From assembly GCF_954871325.1 (NCBI RefSeq), contig NC_088776.1, positions 17,670,052 to 17,734,051 on the forward strand: DNA of 64,000 nucleotides. Direction: 5' to 3'. A program made the translations under genes and the position numbers. Below the pieces are notes generated by a model. The model did not search any database, was not told the origin of the DNA, and worked only from the letters and a program-made list of their open reading frames with translations. Positions 37,001 through 52,000 of the stretch are shown piece by piece; positions within the stretch are counted from its first letter, which is position 1, and each line of letters opens with the position of its first letter. Source of the DNA: Gordionus sp. m RMFG-2023. Lineage: Eukaryota > Nematomorpha > Gordioida > Chordodea > Parachordodidae.

Positions 37001-40000
37001 TCATGGAACTTAAGTTTGCATATTATATATTTTTTAATATCAAGACCAGTCGTTTACTAACAAAGCTATTGCTTCTTATTTCGAAACATCATATGTAACT
37101 TGAAAAACGCCGATTATATTCAATTTAATTTTTAATTTTTTTATAACAATATTTTTCATGATTTCAATGATAATATTTATTACGACAATAGATAAAAATA
37201 TAATATGGATTATAATCCCTTTTGTTTTCTCTTCTAATATTAGAGATGATAAATGGACAGACCATATTAGAAAAAAACATTGTTGGATAAATTTTAATGA
37301 TATAAAGAAAAACTATGAAATAGTAGCTTTTAAAGACATTATTAAACTAAATGCAGATTCGGAACCTGTATATAAATTGTATATTAAAAAAAATGAAGAA
37401 AAAAGAAGGAAGAGAAAGCAAAAGGGAATATAATCCAAATTATATTCTAATTTAATGCCGTATAAATATTCTCATTGAAACCATGAAAAGTTATGAAAAA
37501 ATTCAAAAAGAAATTGAATTTACAGGTATTATTATAGTTGATAGTACACATGATGTTTCGAAATAAAGCAATAGTTTTGTTAGTAAGATATATTAAAAAT
37601 GGTAACATGACTGGTTTTGATATTAAAAAAATATATTATGCAAACTTAGTTCCATTAATCTACCCCTCGATTTCTTAGTTGGGCGAAGCTATGATGGTGC
37701 TTCAAACATGAGTAAAAAGACCATAAGAGTTCATGTTTAATTAGTGAGGCCTCAAAGGCACTTTTATTTGGTGCTATTTTCATGATTAAATTTAATTATT
37801 GGTTAATTATGCCAATCGTATAAAGAACTAAAAAATGTTTTAGGGATCTTAGACAAGATTCACGTGTTACAATGGTGTTAAAAGATATGCAGTGCTCAAA
37901 GCATGTCAGAGTGATGTACTGGCAAAATAGCAACGATTTTTATTTTATATATATAGAAACTGGCTATCATCATATAAATCTGTTGTAAATTTTTAATACG
38001 TTATGATGCCTTAAGGGCAGCTTTAACAAATTTAAATGATTCTGAAGATTCTGCCACTTCTATGGCTTCTATTGCTTTTATAGAAAAATTAGATTTTATT
38101 AAATCACTTTGTGTAGCTTGGTTTGTAAACAATTGCAAACTATTTCGAAGGATGAGGGGTTGCAATAAATAAATTGGCTTGGCAAAAAATTGCCTGATTA
38201 ATTTAAGAAATATAATTTAAATTATTGTCTTGTAGAATTTTTTAATCCTAATAGATAATAACACTGATATTTTGAATGTTTTTTTCAAAAGCACAAGATT
38301 GAAGGGGAGAAATCTACCTTTTTGATTTTGAAAGTTCTAGACTTCAAACATTACAATACAAAAAGGAGAGTATATATATTTTCATTATTAAATATAATAT
38401 TTTATTTTAGCTATAAAACCAGTTTATATGGCACTTGATTTGATCATCATACAGTTTAATGAAAGAGTCAATGATGAATCGATAAAATTTTTAAATTAAA
38501 CATCATTTTTTACACCAAAGGGAATGGCGGAAAAGACATTCGATAAGGATGATGATATCGAGGCTGTCTGTTAATTTTACCATTTAAAATACAAATCAAG
38601 TTTTTGAAGAAATGTCTAAGTTTCGAAATATTTATATTATGGCTAAAACGAGGGATGTAATTATTACACATAACGTGGAAGTTAAGAATCTAAAGATTTG
38701 TCCGACTCTGAGAATTTTAAATACATTTTATTAAAATATTTATATAAATACATTATTTAGCTTCTTCTTCTGATGATGATTCAAACTGGGAAAACTATTC
38801 GTTTTTATAACCTTATAGTTTATTTTAAAATTTTTCTGCTTCATCTAAGAACAAAATTAATTCAAACAATTAAATATTGATGAAATTATAAATTCTTTCG
38901 CTTTTTCTTCCCATTATTTGTCTAAATTATTGATTTAAAGATAATATTTTTAAATATATTTTCTATATATTTGTATTGTGTATTAAAAATTGATGCAATT
39001 AAATTTAATTTTGTAATTTATAATTGAGGTTGGTAGTTAAAAAATAATAAGCTGTTTTTTCGGAGGGGGTGGTATTTTTCAGGATACTTCCTTTGCTCAG
39101 AAAGTGTAGGGGTTACTGCATTCATTGTAAATGGGGAGAGGGGGGTTTAATTGAATTCATGTTCTAAAAAATAACTTTTACATTCATAATATTTTGACGG
39201 TAGTGGAGCATTAATAAATTAAGTTATTTTTAAAATTTATGAAGGGAGTACCATTATAATTAAAAAGTTGTAAGTAATAATGTGGAAATCTCGCGCTTTT
39301 TTAGAGGGGTAGGTATCTATTTGAGGTGGGTTTGCATCCAGTGAATATCTTGTCATGTAGATGCTGCTGACCTCTAATATTAAATAAGTTTTATTTTTGT
39401 AAAAATTCCTTATTCCCCTATACTTTTTTAATCTCCAAAATATTCATCTCAATAAATAACTGTTCAAATAGTAATTAAAATAAAACTGGGCAGTAAATGA
39501 TTACCTACAATTAAAATAGTAATTTGTAATAGGATTAGAATTTTTAAATAATGTAAATAGTATATAATATTTTTAAAAAGTCAATTTTTTGCTCGTTCAA
39601 TCATTCGTCAATTCATTTTACGGATAAGAAGAATAGTGAGATGCCCAATATTTCACCACCATGAAAGATTTTTGAAATATAATACCCTGTTAGCTTAGTC
39701 AGCACTAGTGGAAGGACTTTTTAGCTTTGTCATGATTTAAATAAATAAAACTTTCAAAAATTAATAATATTAAAATTATGAAAAAGTTTAAATATTAAAA
39801 TGTATTTTATTCAGGGTTGTGCATTTGACCGGTCAAATATGGTCAAATGTGGTCAAATTCAAATATATGTTTTTTTAAGTTAATATTAACTTTATTTTGA
39901 ATATAATAGTAAAATGAATCTATAATATTAATTTTTTAAATTCATTGTCATTTAATAACTAACGTGTAGCTATCTGTAGCAGAGTTTTGTTCTGATTCAT

Positions 40001-43000
40001 ATTCAATATTATCATTTTCTTTAATATTTTTTAATCAATTTTCCTGATGTCTTAGATCTTAAATCGATTTCTATTTTCATAAGAATAAACCCAATCGACC
40101 TATTTCTTTCTAAAGAAAAAGTAGAACTAGGAATTGTTAGTTTCTTAATGGGCAGGGTGGACAAAGTTTAATCTATTAACTTGAGGTCGGAATAGATTGT
40201 TTCTGGAAATTACTACTTTCCACATAATTTGCTATATTAAACATACTGTTTTTGCTTCTGAAATTAATTATATCACTTAAAATAATTTGGTCATCACTAC
40301 CTTGTAAAATAGACAATTCTTGAATTATATCACACGAGTTCTCCTCTTGATATTGTGGACACAAAAAAATAAGCAAACATTGTGATCACATGTATTTACA
40401 CCGTTTTTCCCTTTTTTAAACATATTTTTAATTTATTTTTCCTTTAAATTTTTTAGTGTTTTTGACCGTATTTGACGGGTCAAATACTCCTCCGGTCAAT
40501 TGTCCAGTCAATTGACCGACTTGCCAACCCTGATTTTATTCCACTTTAAAAGGTTATTATTTAATAAATTTCCGTATCAAAAAATAGAAGAATGTGTACA
40601 AGTATCATCAAAAAAATTTGAATACTTTAGTTAACATATTTTAACCAGCTGGAACCTGGACTAAAAAAGGTTTTCTGTTTTAAATATTATATTAAATGGT
40701 TCTGGTTCATATACATTTTAAAATTGAATCCTTCAAGATTTTAAAATGGGTTCTACTTCCAGTTCTTCAATTTATGAGAGCGGGGTTCTGGTTTAAGTTC
40801 GAGTTCCAAACTCTGGTTTAACCTTTTAATAATAATTTATTTAATCGCATTTTGTATTATATATTTTTTACATATATCAACATTATAAAAAGCATTTGAA
40901 ATTGGTAATGCCTATTACCTCAAATAGTATGATTACTTATAATTCTTAATTCAATTAGTAATTTCAGAGAAATAATTAGTAAATTAATCAATTCTTTTTA
41001 AAAAATAATTGTGCCCAACCCTAAGACCTCCACAAAATCAATTATAAAAAACATAATAAAATATATATTCATGGACAATTTTTTACCTCATTAAAACCAC
41101 TTAAAGGAAAATCTTTTCTTAATGGATGTCCTTGAAAGCCATAATCGGTCAAAATGCGACGAAGATCGGGATGATTAGTGAAAAACACTCCGAATAGATC
41201 GTATATCTTAAGTTTAAATAAGGAAATATGTAACTTAATTTTAAAAAAAACATTTTCTTATTGATTAATAAATAATTTGTAAAAATATATTTATATTGGA
41301 TTATTTTATATTAATTTAAAGGCGTCATTAGTTGCTTAGTATGCAGTATGTCTAAATTTACCATTAGTTTACTATTTGATCAAATCTAAATAAATGTTTA
41401 AAAAAAGGATGTTAAAATCTGAAATTTTTAGAATATTTAGGATTATTGCTAGGTCATATTTTCTATCGTTATTACGGATATATACTATTCTATTCATTGG
41501 TGCAACAATTATTAAATTAGTAAGGGTGTCTGTCACCACTAATATATAAGGAATAGTGGCATATCCATATAGTCATTTAATTAATTAAACTAGCTCAATG
41601 TTCGAAATAATTAGTAATGAAATACCATAAGTTTATATTTAAACTTTACCTACCCGAAGTAAGACTCCATTTTAAATTTTCGGACAGAGACTTATTTTAT
41701 TTTAAAAAAATTCATACTCTTTTTCATCAAATTAAAATATAAACAAATTTTGCATTTAATCGTTTATTTTTCTACTGTTTTCAAATATACAATTTTAATT
41801 TTTCTTAATATTTACCGTCATTCATATCTAATTATAATACAGTATATATATCTCATTAATATAATACACAAAACTAAATAACTTCTCAGGATTCAAAAAC
41901 ACCATTTTTAAAAATAATATTTATTTTAAATACAATTGCATTCAAAATATCTTTTTAGCAGGGCCGTAACTATTAGGGGTAAAGGCATTTGAGGGCCATC
42001 CTTCTCACTAAATTTTTGGGCCCTTTAACAAATTATTGCAGATATTGTGCTTTTTATTTTCATATACTTAGAGGTAATTTTAATAAAATAAACACAAATT
42101 AATCTTAATATTATATAATATAATATAAATTACTATTAATATTACATTATACTTAATAAATAATAATACATTAATTATTATTTATTAAATAATATATTTC
42201 GATTAGCATATTTTTATTTATTATCTAACCCCCTTATTCACCATAAAAATGCTGAAATATGAAATTTTCGGTCGAATCCGATCGAAATGTCCGATTTCTA
42301 TATAAACATGCAAAAAAATTTATACCGCCACCATTTAGTGCCCCTCATAGAATTTACCGCTCAATAAGTTATATGCGGAAGAAATCATTAAATCTTGTGA
42401 TAAGCAAAAAAAGACTATCTCAACTCTCAATATTAGCTTTTAGGTTTTGTATTCTTCAAAAAATTTGCATATAAATTATTCTAATAATTAGTTGACTATG
42501 TGTACAAATATAAGATAAAAAAATTTACCTCCCTTTCAAACCAATTTGCCCCTTCAAATATAGAGCATATAGAATCGATTGGCGTTAATTCGTCGGTGTA
42601 AGTTTGAATTCGGATACGAGAATTATATTTGAGGGATAAAAAGTGATATATGATCTGTAGTGGCAAATGCAAAAAATAAATAGTTTTCATTCGTGTCATT
42701 AATATGAGTATGGCTAGCAAAACAAAAGCGTCGCCATTGTAATTTAAATCATGGTTGAGCGTTGTCGATAACGTGCGGCATATATTTTTTACATTTTTTA
42801 ACCATTATTATAATATTTTGATCATTAAATTTGATATGAAAAATAAAATGTATGTGTAATATTATCCGATCCAAAAACTACAAATTCCCAATCATTATTT
42901 TATGGTACTATATATGCTACATCTATTTCAATAATAAAATTTAAATATATGTTAGCATCAATGTGTTATTTTTCAACTTTAAATCATTTTTTAAGTGCGT

Positions 43001-46000
43001 TTTTTTTTATTTTAAAATTTGTCATGAACTTTTGAATTTAATATAATTTATATTCGTTTTTCCATCGATTTTTCATATAAATTATAAATGACATAAAAGT
43101 TATGGGTAAAATTATCTACTATTCATAAGATTGGTATTCTAAATATGCTACATACATTTCCGGTAAAATCAAAATTTAAAAAAACGCGCTCAAAAAACGA
43201 TTCAAATTTGAAAAAAAATAACACATCGAAACTAACATGTACATAAATAATATTAAAAAGTTAATAATTTAATAGATTTTTACTAAAACAGTCGTCATCA
43301 CGGCGTATTATAGTGTTGATTTTTCAATAAATTAATATGTAATTTTTATTTTATATTTTGAAACGGACCAATCATTTTTCATAGCATCTATTTTGTTATT
43401 ATATTTTTGTTTGATTATTACATATTTATTTACACATCATATTTTATCAAGTTAAATAAAATATACCTCACTAATTCTATTTAATTAAATAGCCTCGAAT
43501 TTTCAATATTTAAAATCGTTACCAAATCTTATATTGGTGGAAGACATAACAAAACGACTTTCCCAATTTAAGTGTTTTAGCTCTTAAAATCCTGGATATC
43601 CCTGGTTTCTCGGCTTGCAGTGAAAGAGCGCTTTCAGCAACTGTTAGAGCCTTTGCTAACAAACTCGACTCATTATTTATATATCAGAATTATTCACTAT
43701 GTGATTGATACTATTAAAATGTCATTGATATATCTTTATCATTATATCACAGATATTCGATTGTACTTCAGCATTTTTTAATATTTAAACTTAATAAAAT
43801 ATATGTTTCCAATTTAAATAAAATGCAAATTAATATAAATATTGATTATATTATGCCAGTCAAATAAACTTTTATTTAAGGTAAAACACATAATTTTTAA
43901 TTGTTTTTTGATATTATAATATCACACTCAAATTTTAAAAAATTTAGTCGGGCAAGAATCGGGTTAAAAAAAATTTGAATTTGGGTTCGAGTCGAGCTTG
44001 GACAAAAATTTTTATAATTCGGGCTTGGGTAGCAAAAAATTACTTTGTAGACCTCTGCTACTCACTGGCACAGCATATTAGTTATGCTAGAAAGTATCGT
44101 AGTGCTTAAGATGCCTATAAATAATATTCTAAATAAAATAGAAAAAAAATCTTAAAACTTTTTAATAATGAATGGATATACTGGGTTTCCCATCCAAAAA
44201 AGGAAAAGTGTCAAACAAAAAATAAAAAGGTTTAATCAAAAAAGGAAAAATGTCAAACAAAAAAGAAAAAGGTCCAATAAAAAAACGAAAATTCCCATTT
44301 AATATTACGTTTTCCTTTTTTGATTATGATTTTCTTTTTTTGAATGAGAATTTTCTTTTTTTAATAGACACTTTCCTTTCCTTTTGGGAATTTTTCTTTT
44401 TTGATTGGACTTTTTCCTTTTTTGATTGGGGCTTATCCTTTAACCTTATCCTTTTTTGTTTGAAACCTTTCCTTTTTTGATTGGGACTTTTCCTTTTTTG
44501 AATGGGTAACCTGTAATTAATGAAATTTACACATTATTAAATCCATTCAGAGAGTCGGTGGAATTTCTCCCCTCTCTCAAAAGGAGTCAACAATAAATTT
44601 AGGATTATTATTTCACTGTGAAATAGAAACATATATATAAATCAATAAAACTGATGGCTCAGATATCAACTGCCTAAAAGAAAATATGTAAAAAAAGCTT
44701 GACCATCGGTTTCCAATTATTACACTTCAAGTAATTTATTTTATAATAATAAAATTATATTTTAAATATTAGATATTAGCGATACTAATTGATCCAAGAT
44801 TTCAAAAACTTAAAATTGGTTCAGAATATATAAATTCGAACTCTATGACATCATTGCAATTTTTAATTAAATGCCATATTTTTCTTAGTCAATACAGTAT
44901 ACCAGAAGAGGGTACACTAACTTTTTGGAAAAAAGCGATTGCCAATGTATGCTAATTTAGCTAAGAAGGTTTTTTGTATACATGCAACCAGTACACCCAG
45001 GTGAATAATTTTTTCTATTACTGGATTAATACTTAATATAAAAAGGACTTCTTCATGTTACATGAATCTTGATAATACTATTAATTCATGACAATTATAT
45101 TTTACTAAATCTGATTATTAATTTATTATATTTCTTACTTTATATTTTGCTTGCTTTCCAAATTTATATTTTAATTTGTTTTAATAAAAATCAATAAAAA
45201 ATTTCTAAAATGTGTTATGTGACTCTTATCTGTGTAAAAATGAAATTCCTTAGTCTACTTCTGAGAATGAGAAAATGCATAAATTTAAATAAGAGTGAGC
45301 AGAATATAATTTAAGAAAAGTATCAAACTATATTAACAATGTTAGTTGCAAAATAAATTATAAAAAAATGTATTTTGAAATTATAAATTAAATCCATTTA
45401 AAATTTTTTTAAATAAATAGCACGACGGGTCCCCCGCTAATTTATTAGGCGGTGGCAAAATCGGCACGCCACTGAACGCCGATAAAAAAAATCAGCCACG
45501 TCAATTGAGGCATCGGCGCATAGGTCTAGATATTCAATTTTAAATGCCGTGAAATGATTTAAAACAATAAGAAAAGCTTTAAATGCATTGAAATGTTCAT
45601 ATATAAGGCCATCCATTCGTTTTTAATACATTTTTTCAGATATCTTTTTAAAATTACCCAGCCGTGCTAATTATTGAAGAAATTATTAGAAAAATAGTAA
45701 ATGAATAATATAAAATTTGAAAAATTGAAGTTCATAATCATTTCAAAATATACTTAATTGCTTTTTTAGCCTAGACTTATCAACTTTTAAACTAAAAGAT
45801 TATATTTTGGTTTGTCTTAAGTAGTGCTGTAAAGTAACGTCGTTACTAACAGCGTTACCATTTTGAAGAAAAGGAAAGCCATTCGTCACCTTCTTCTAGT
45901 GATAACGATTATCTAATTCACGTCCTTCATTTTTATTTTAAATTTTCGTTTTTAAATTTTCAGTCAAGATTGCTTATCTAGTTAATATTAATTCAATCAA

Positions 46001-49000
46001 TGTATGTAAATTTATATTCTTATTAATATTATTATTTATTTTATAAAAATTATATCAAATGTATATTTTCTTCAGATGAAGATGAGTAAAGCCTGCCTTG
46101 GATTTAATATGAAACATTTTTTTACACCAATGAAAAAAGATAAGACATTTTATAAGTGTAAATTGGTCCCAACTCATATATTTTAACCTTAATTGTTGAA
46201 TAAAAATAATCATACTCCAAACTGTGCAGCCATTTTTAAGGAAAAAAATGGATATCTAATTATACAGGTTATAAGAATTTGGAACTCTTTCTATAACTCC
46301 GTGAAATTAATATAGTCATTCATTCTGGAAAATGGTCACAAATTTGACGAATTTTGTGATAAATCTAAATTACAGAGATTTTCAGATAATGACAAGTCGT
46401 TCATAGATGAATATTGTATGGCTATATATATATGATTTTATAGGTTGAGTTTGTTCCTATCGATTTTAGAGAGAGAAGAAAAAATGCATTTGGGAAATCC
46501 CAAAGATAATTTATAATATTAAAAAAATGGGTTAAATAATTTCATTTTATAAGTCACTTTTTAATGAAATACTGCAAGATAAATATAAAAATTGTACAGC
46601 AGCATTGTTCAGAATTTATTTTTTGATAATATTTTATTTCAATTGAATATATATTATCAGCAATAATATACCCGATATTTAAATCAGATTGGCCCTCGTA
46701 AAACTAGATATTAGCGAAGGAAGGAAGATTGAACTTATTTCCTGTAGATCTTGACAAAGAAAAGGCAGACTTGATTACTTTAAAAAACAACACATGTATA
46801 GATTATTTTTTAATAAAGATTTTAAAAAATTGGATGAGAATTTAATAAAGATTCATTTGACGATGAGGTAAGCTTTTTTCAGAATAAAGATAATTGTTTC
46901 TTTAAATAAATCCTCCCATTTAAAATTTTTATTTATTCAATATAATACAACTCTCCCATTCTTTGCGCCAGTTGAACGTGTGTTTAGCACAAAGAGAAGT
47001 GTGTTTAGCATAGCATTATTGTTTATCTGATCAAAATCTTAAAAATAAATTGTTGTTAAAAATAAATAAAAAATTATATATCTTATCTTATGATATATTA
47101 ATTTTGTACTATTTTATTTATAAATTATATGAATAAAATTATTTTAAAAAGTTATCTTATATATTATTTTTTGCATAATTTTATTTATATTATAAAGGGG
47201 AAACCGGGGTAAAGCGATTGACGGAACAATGTTAACGCGAGTGACTTCTTAACCCTTGAGCATAAAGACTTTAAATTTGGTGTGAATATGTATTATATCT
47301 AATTCCTTACCTATGTTCATCTTTTTAAAAACTTTACCGGTTTGACATATTTTGCCAAAAACCAGTTTTTATCCCAAAAAATTATAAAAATCACCCTGTA
47401 GTTTTTTTTCCTTTAGCAAAATATATCAAGTTTCAGAATTTCAAAATTTGCATACATGTTCCTTAAAGATATAGCTATAAAATAAAATTTATCGGAAGTT
47501 TATAGCTCAAATAGGAGTCACGCAATAACGGTTTACACAATATATATCATCTTGGGGTAAAGTTGCTATGAGTAAAACGGTTAAAATGTTTCGTCTGATT
47601 TAAGCTGTAAAAAATATATTTTTTAAATATTAACATCTATACCCTATAAATAGACTTTTGTGCAAAAAGGAACATTAATAGTTTGTTATTTGTAATAAAA
47701 ATTTTATAAATAGTCGCTGAGGGGGAAAATAATTGTAATGTACGATTAACCTAAACATTCAAAATGTGCTGTTTTTTATAAAATTTTTAAATTCCGTTTG
47801 AATATGTCAAAATTTCAATATTTGATTTATTAAACTATATAATTATGTTCAATTTTATTATAACCATTTTACTGATGTTTAGCCATTTTGCCATGTATGG
47901 GGTAAAATAATGAAAATGACACACTTCACTTAATTGATCATCATAGCTCCTTAAGTATTATAGGTAGAGAGCTACACCTTTTTATTAGAAAAGGGATTTG
48001 AGTACATATAAATATATTTCAAAATATCATGGTAAAATGCAAAATACTAATCGTTTTATACCGATTTCCCCTATATAGAAAAATTTTTTTTTTATAATAT
48101 ATAATTTTTTAAGTAACGAGTAACCTGTTACTTTTTTGAATAGCCAGTAGTGCGTTCCTTTTTTCAGACGTAACGAGTTTTTAAGTAATGTTTATAGCAA
48201 TCGTTTCAAGTATTTGATAGCATTGTTATTTAGCGTATTTTATTTTGTTTTCGTTTTTTTGGGGAAAATTTTTTTTTAAGTCTGTTTAATTGATATTAAT
48301 AGGGGGCTGTTTAATAATAAGTCGATCCAGGACACGCCCGTATTATTTTGTGAGATATTTAATAAGAAATATATTATTATTCTTATTTATGCTTACGATG
48401 TATAGTACATGGCCATACCAAGATTCGATAAAGGGGTAGTATTATTTTTTATTTTTGTTCTTAGTTTTGTATTTTAAAGTTTTGCTTATTATGTTATATT
48501 GAATGCTAGAATATGACATAACAATTCTATTTTTCTGAAGGCGAGGAGTTTAGTAGAAGGACATTTCATAAATTCCAGAGATCAGTATTAGATATTATAG
48601 TTGTATATTTAATATTCATAATATTTCTTAGAGATTTGTTTATGAATTACTTAAGGTAAAATTTTAAAAATCAAATAAAATATTATTTTTATTGAATTGA
48701 TACCCTTTCTATATGACATTTTAAGGACCTAATTGCGCCTATGTCCAAAAGTTGAATTAGGGATGTGGTATTTGCTAGTTAAAAAATTAATTTTATATAT
48801 TAAAAATTTCACTATATTATTTTGTATCTATATGTATCAAGATAACCATTAATTTTAAACATGGCTAATATCTTGTGTTAAAAAATACAAGGCATTTTTT
48901 TATATTAAATTAAATTTTTCTAAAAATTTATTCAGTTTCGAACGAAAGTGAATACGTTCACCAAAGTGAACACGCTCCTTTTTTTTAAGGTGAACATACA

Positions 49001-52000
49001 TACGATTTTTGTTAACGTTGAACACGTTTGATTTTTTTAGAAATGTTTACAGCACTACTTTTTATATATTGATAATCTATTTAAATACCCAGAATTGTAT
49101 AAACCTGCACTTTCAATACTTGTGTGTCCTGTAACATACGTTACTATTGAGAGAGCCTTTTCGGTAGTGTTGTTAAAGTAACTGGTTACTTGTAAAACTA
49201 GTTACTGATAACTAGTAACTGTGGGATGGGATATTTTTTGGAATGTAATGTAAGGTTATCTTTTAAAATATTAATATATATTATTATAAATCTATTCAAA
49301 TAATTAATTTTATTTTTATTATAATAAATTAATTTCAAATTAAACTTATTAATTTATTTTGATTAAATATCTGATTCTGTATGTAGGCCTTTTTTTATTA
49401 ATATTGATAAGAATCAAATATAGAATCATAGCTGTAGTCTGAATTTTGCTAGGGGGAAAGCATTATTGTGTGGGTATTTGCCCCATAAATTTTATTAGTA
49501 AGTCCACCTTTGTAGGCCTTTAGCTAGGTTATATTTTTATAAAAATAATTGGGTTTTCATTTTATTTTTTAAATTATAAATTATAGTCGTTATTTCTAAA
49601 AATTATAACTTTATCTTTTTTTTCTTTCAAATTATTGTGCATAGTGTGATATATTGAATATATTTTGGAGAGGGGGGGGGGGTGATGGTGTTTAGGAGGG
49701 GATTTTTTACTAGTTTAAAATGATATTTACAATAACAAACAAATTTCCAAAGTGGGGATTTCCCCTTTTTTCTCCATGGCTAAGTCTAAGTATAGAATTT
49801 AATATAAATTCTAATTCCCACTAGTCATTTAATGAGAATGACATTCAAATGATTCAGAATGATGAAATAAAAATTGTACTACCTCTTTCAAAAAATATTA
49901 CCAAAAAGGCTTAGATGTTAAAATACTTTAGTCAAGCTTCAAAAAGTATTTTGTATTTCACAGAAGACTGGTTGTACAGACAATATTAGCGTTAAGTGTT
50001 TTCTATATAATATTAAAGGGTTGTTAGATCAATTTTTAAAAAATACTCGATTAAGATTTTAGCCAAAATAATAGCCTGAAGATTTTGCTCATTGATAACA
50101 GAAAGGTTTGGACTCCTATTTGTTAAATCTCGAGGCTTATATAATATTATTTTAGCTAAAATCTTAATCGGGCCATTTTTTTAACCAACCAAAACTATGC
50201 CATTTAATAATACTGCTCCTATGCCTTCCAAAAAAGGTATATTTTAGCATCTAAGTCATCCACACCCAAGCTATGGGAACACACTTTGTAAGATTATTTC
50301 CACAAAATATGTCTTAGATAATTGTACTAAATTTTAGTTTGATATATATGCAACAAGATTTTTGTTTAACTAAATATTATAGAATTATCAAATAAATTAA
50401 GTTAATTTAATAATTACAATTGCTTTGACTACCTTCTCATGGAATGTTGATGTTCTTGTCATACATTATTCTTAGTAGCAATATAAGATGCCAATTTATA
50501 AAATAAATCTGGGTCATCCAAACTAATTAAAAGATATTAAATTATTAATTCTTATTAAATAATGTTATTCTTACACCAAGTGTTCGCATAGAACGTTTTC
50601 TCACTCTAGGAAGGCTCATTTTTAAGAGAAACAAGTGTATCCTATTGACAGAAATTTTTTAAATAGTATATTATTAAAGGAAAATAGAAATCTACTAAGC
50701 CCAAATTTTCATAAAAATAATCAGTGGAAATATATCATATTCTGATATTTTATTTTGGTGTTAATATATTCTAAACTTCGGTTTTTTTCCCGTGTAATTA
50801 TATTTTTATATAAATAAATAGTAATTTTTTTATATTAAATAAAAAATATGATGTTTTATATACATGATTTATAAAGTTACTAGTTACTTATGAAATATAA
50901 CTGCTAATAACCTTTTTCTGAATGTAGCTATAAGTTGTGATTAAAATTAGAGTTATTATCACAACAAACAAATATAAATCCAATTATATTAGAAAATATA
51001 TTGCTTATATATTCAAATTATGTGTTTAGAAATGAATTGTGATTTTTTTTATTAAGTTTTTTATTTTATAATATTCATGAATATTTATAATAAAAATAAA
51101 TTCATTTCATCTAATATAGTAGGTGATACCAAAAATTACAATAAAATATTCATAATTATAGGGTTTACTGTTATTTTTGAATAAAAACTCCTCATAAAAT
51201 GCATAAACATTTTCTTTATATTTTGTTCTCCAAATTGAACATTATAAAATTTTAAAAAATGACATTATATATTATCATTCTTTCAAATTTATTAAAAAAT
51301 TTTTACACTATTCTAAATAAATTTATTTGTTAAAATAATTTTGTGCATCAATAAATATCACATAAAAATAATTGAAATAATCTTAGAATATAATTTATAG
51401 CTAAAAATACATATGAAATTTTTTATTATCTTTGTATTCATAATTAATGGACATCATTGTTAAAATAGATATATTTCTATTTTCATCCATTTAAAAAAAT
51501 ATTTATAAAAAAAGTAAATATTTAAAAAGTAAATATTTATCAATAAAATATGTTCCTTCCAAGTTTCAGCAAATTATGCACATATGATTTACATTTTTTT
51601 ATTAATATCTTTTATATCAATGAATGAAAAATTTTATTTTAGTGTTTTCAAGATGACATAATTGTCTTTTTAGAAAATAAAATTACTGGATGTCATTCCT
51701 TTCAGACCTCTTTCATGAAAAGATAAGTTTGTAAATACTTCTTTTATTAAAAAATATAGCTTATCTCAAGTATTTTATGTTTCTCTGGTTAAAATAACAT
51801 TTAAAAAATCCATGTGTTAAATCATCAAAATTTTCAAAATAAAAAAGCTTAGACCAGATTAACAAAAATAAATCTTCAAGATATCTGAAAAAGATTGATT
51901 AAAATATATATAACCTCAAAACGATATTTCCTAGAAGGCACATCAAGAGCACAAATATCTGTTAAATTTGTGAATTGACAAGAGTGATGATCTTTGAGAA

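Noticed and set aside
44250-44480. 76-codon frame rich in Phe and Leu
   Set aside because: It comes from the AAAAAAGGAAAA-type foldback microarray.
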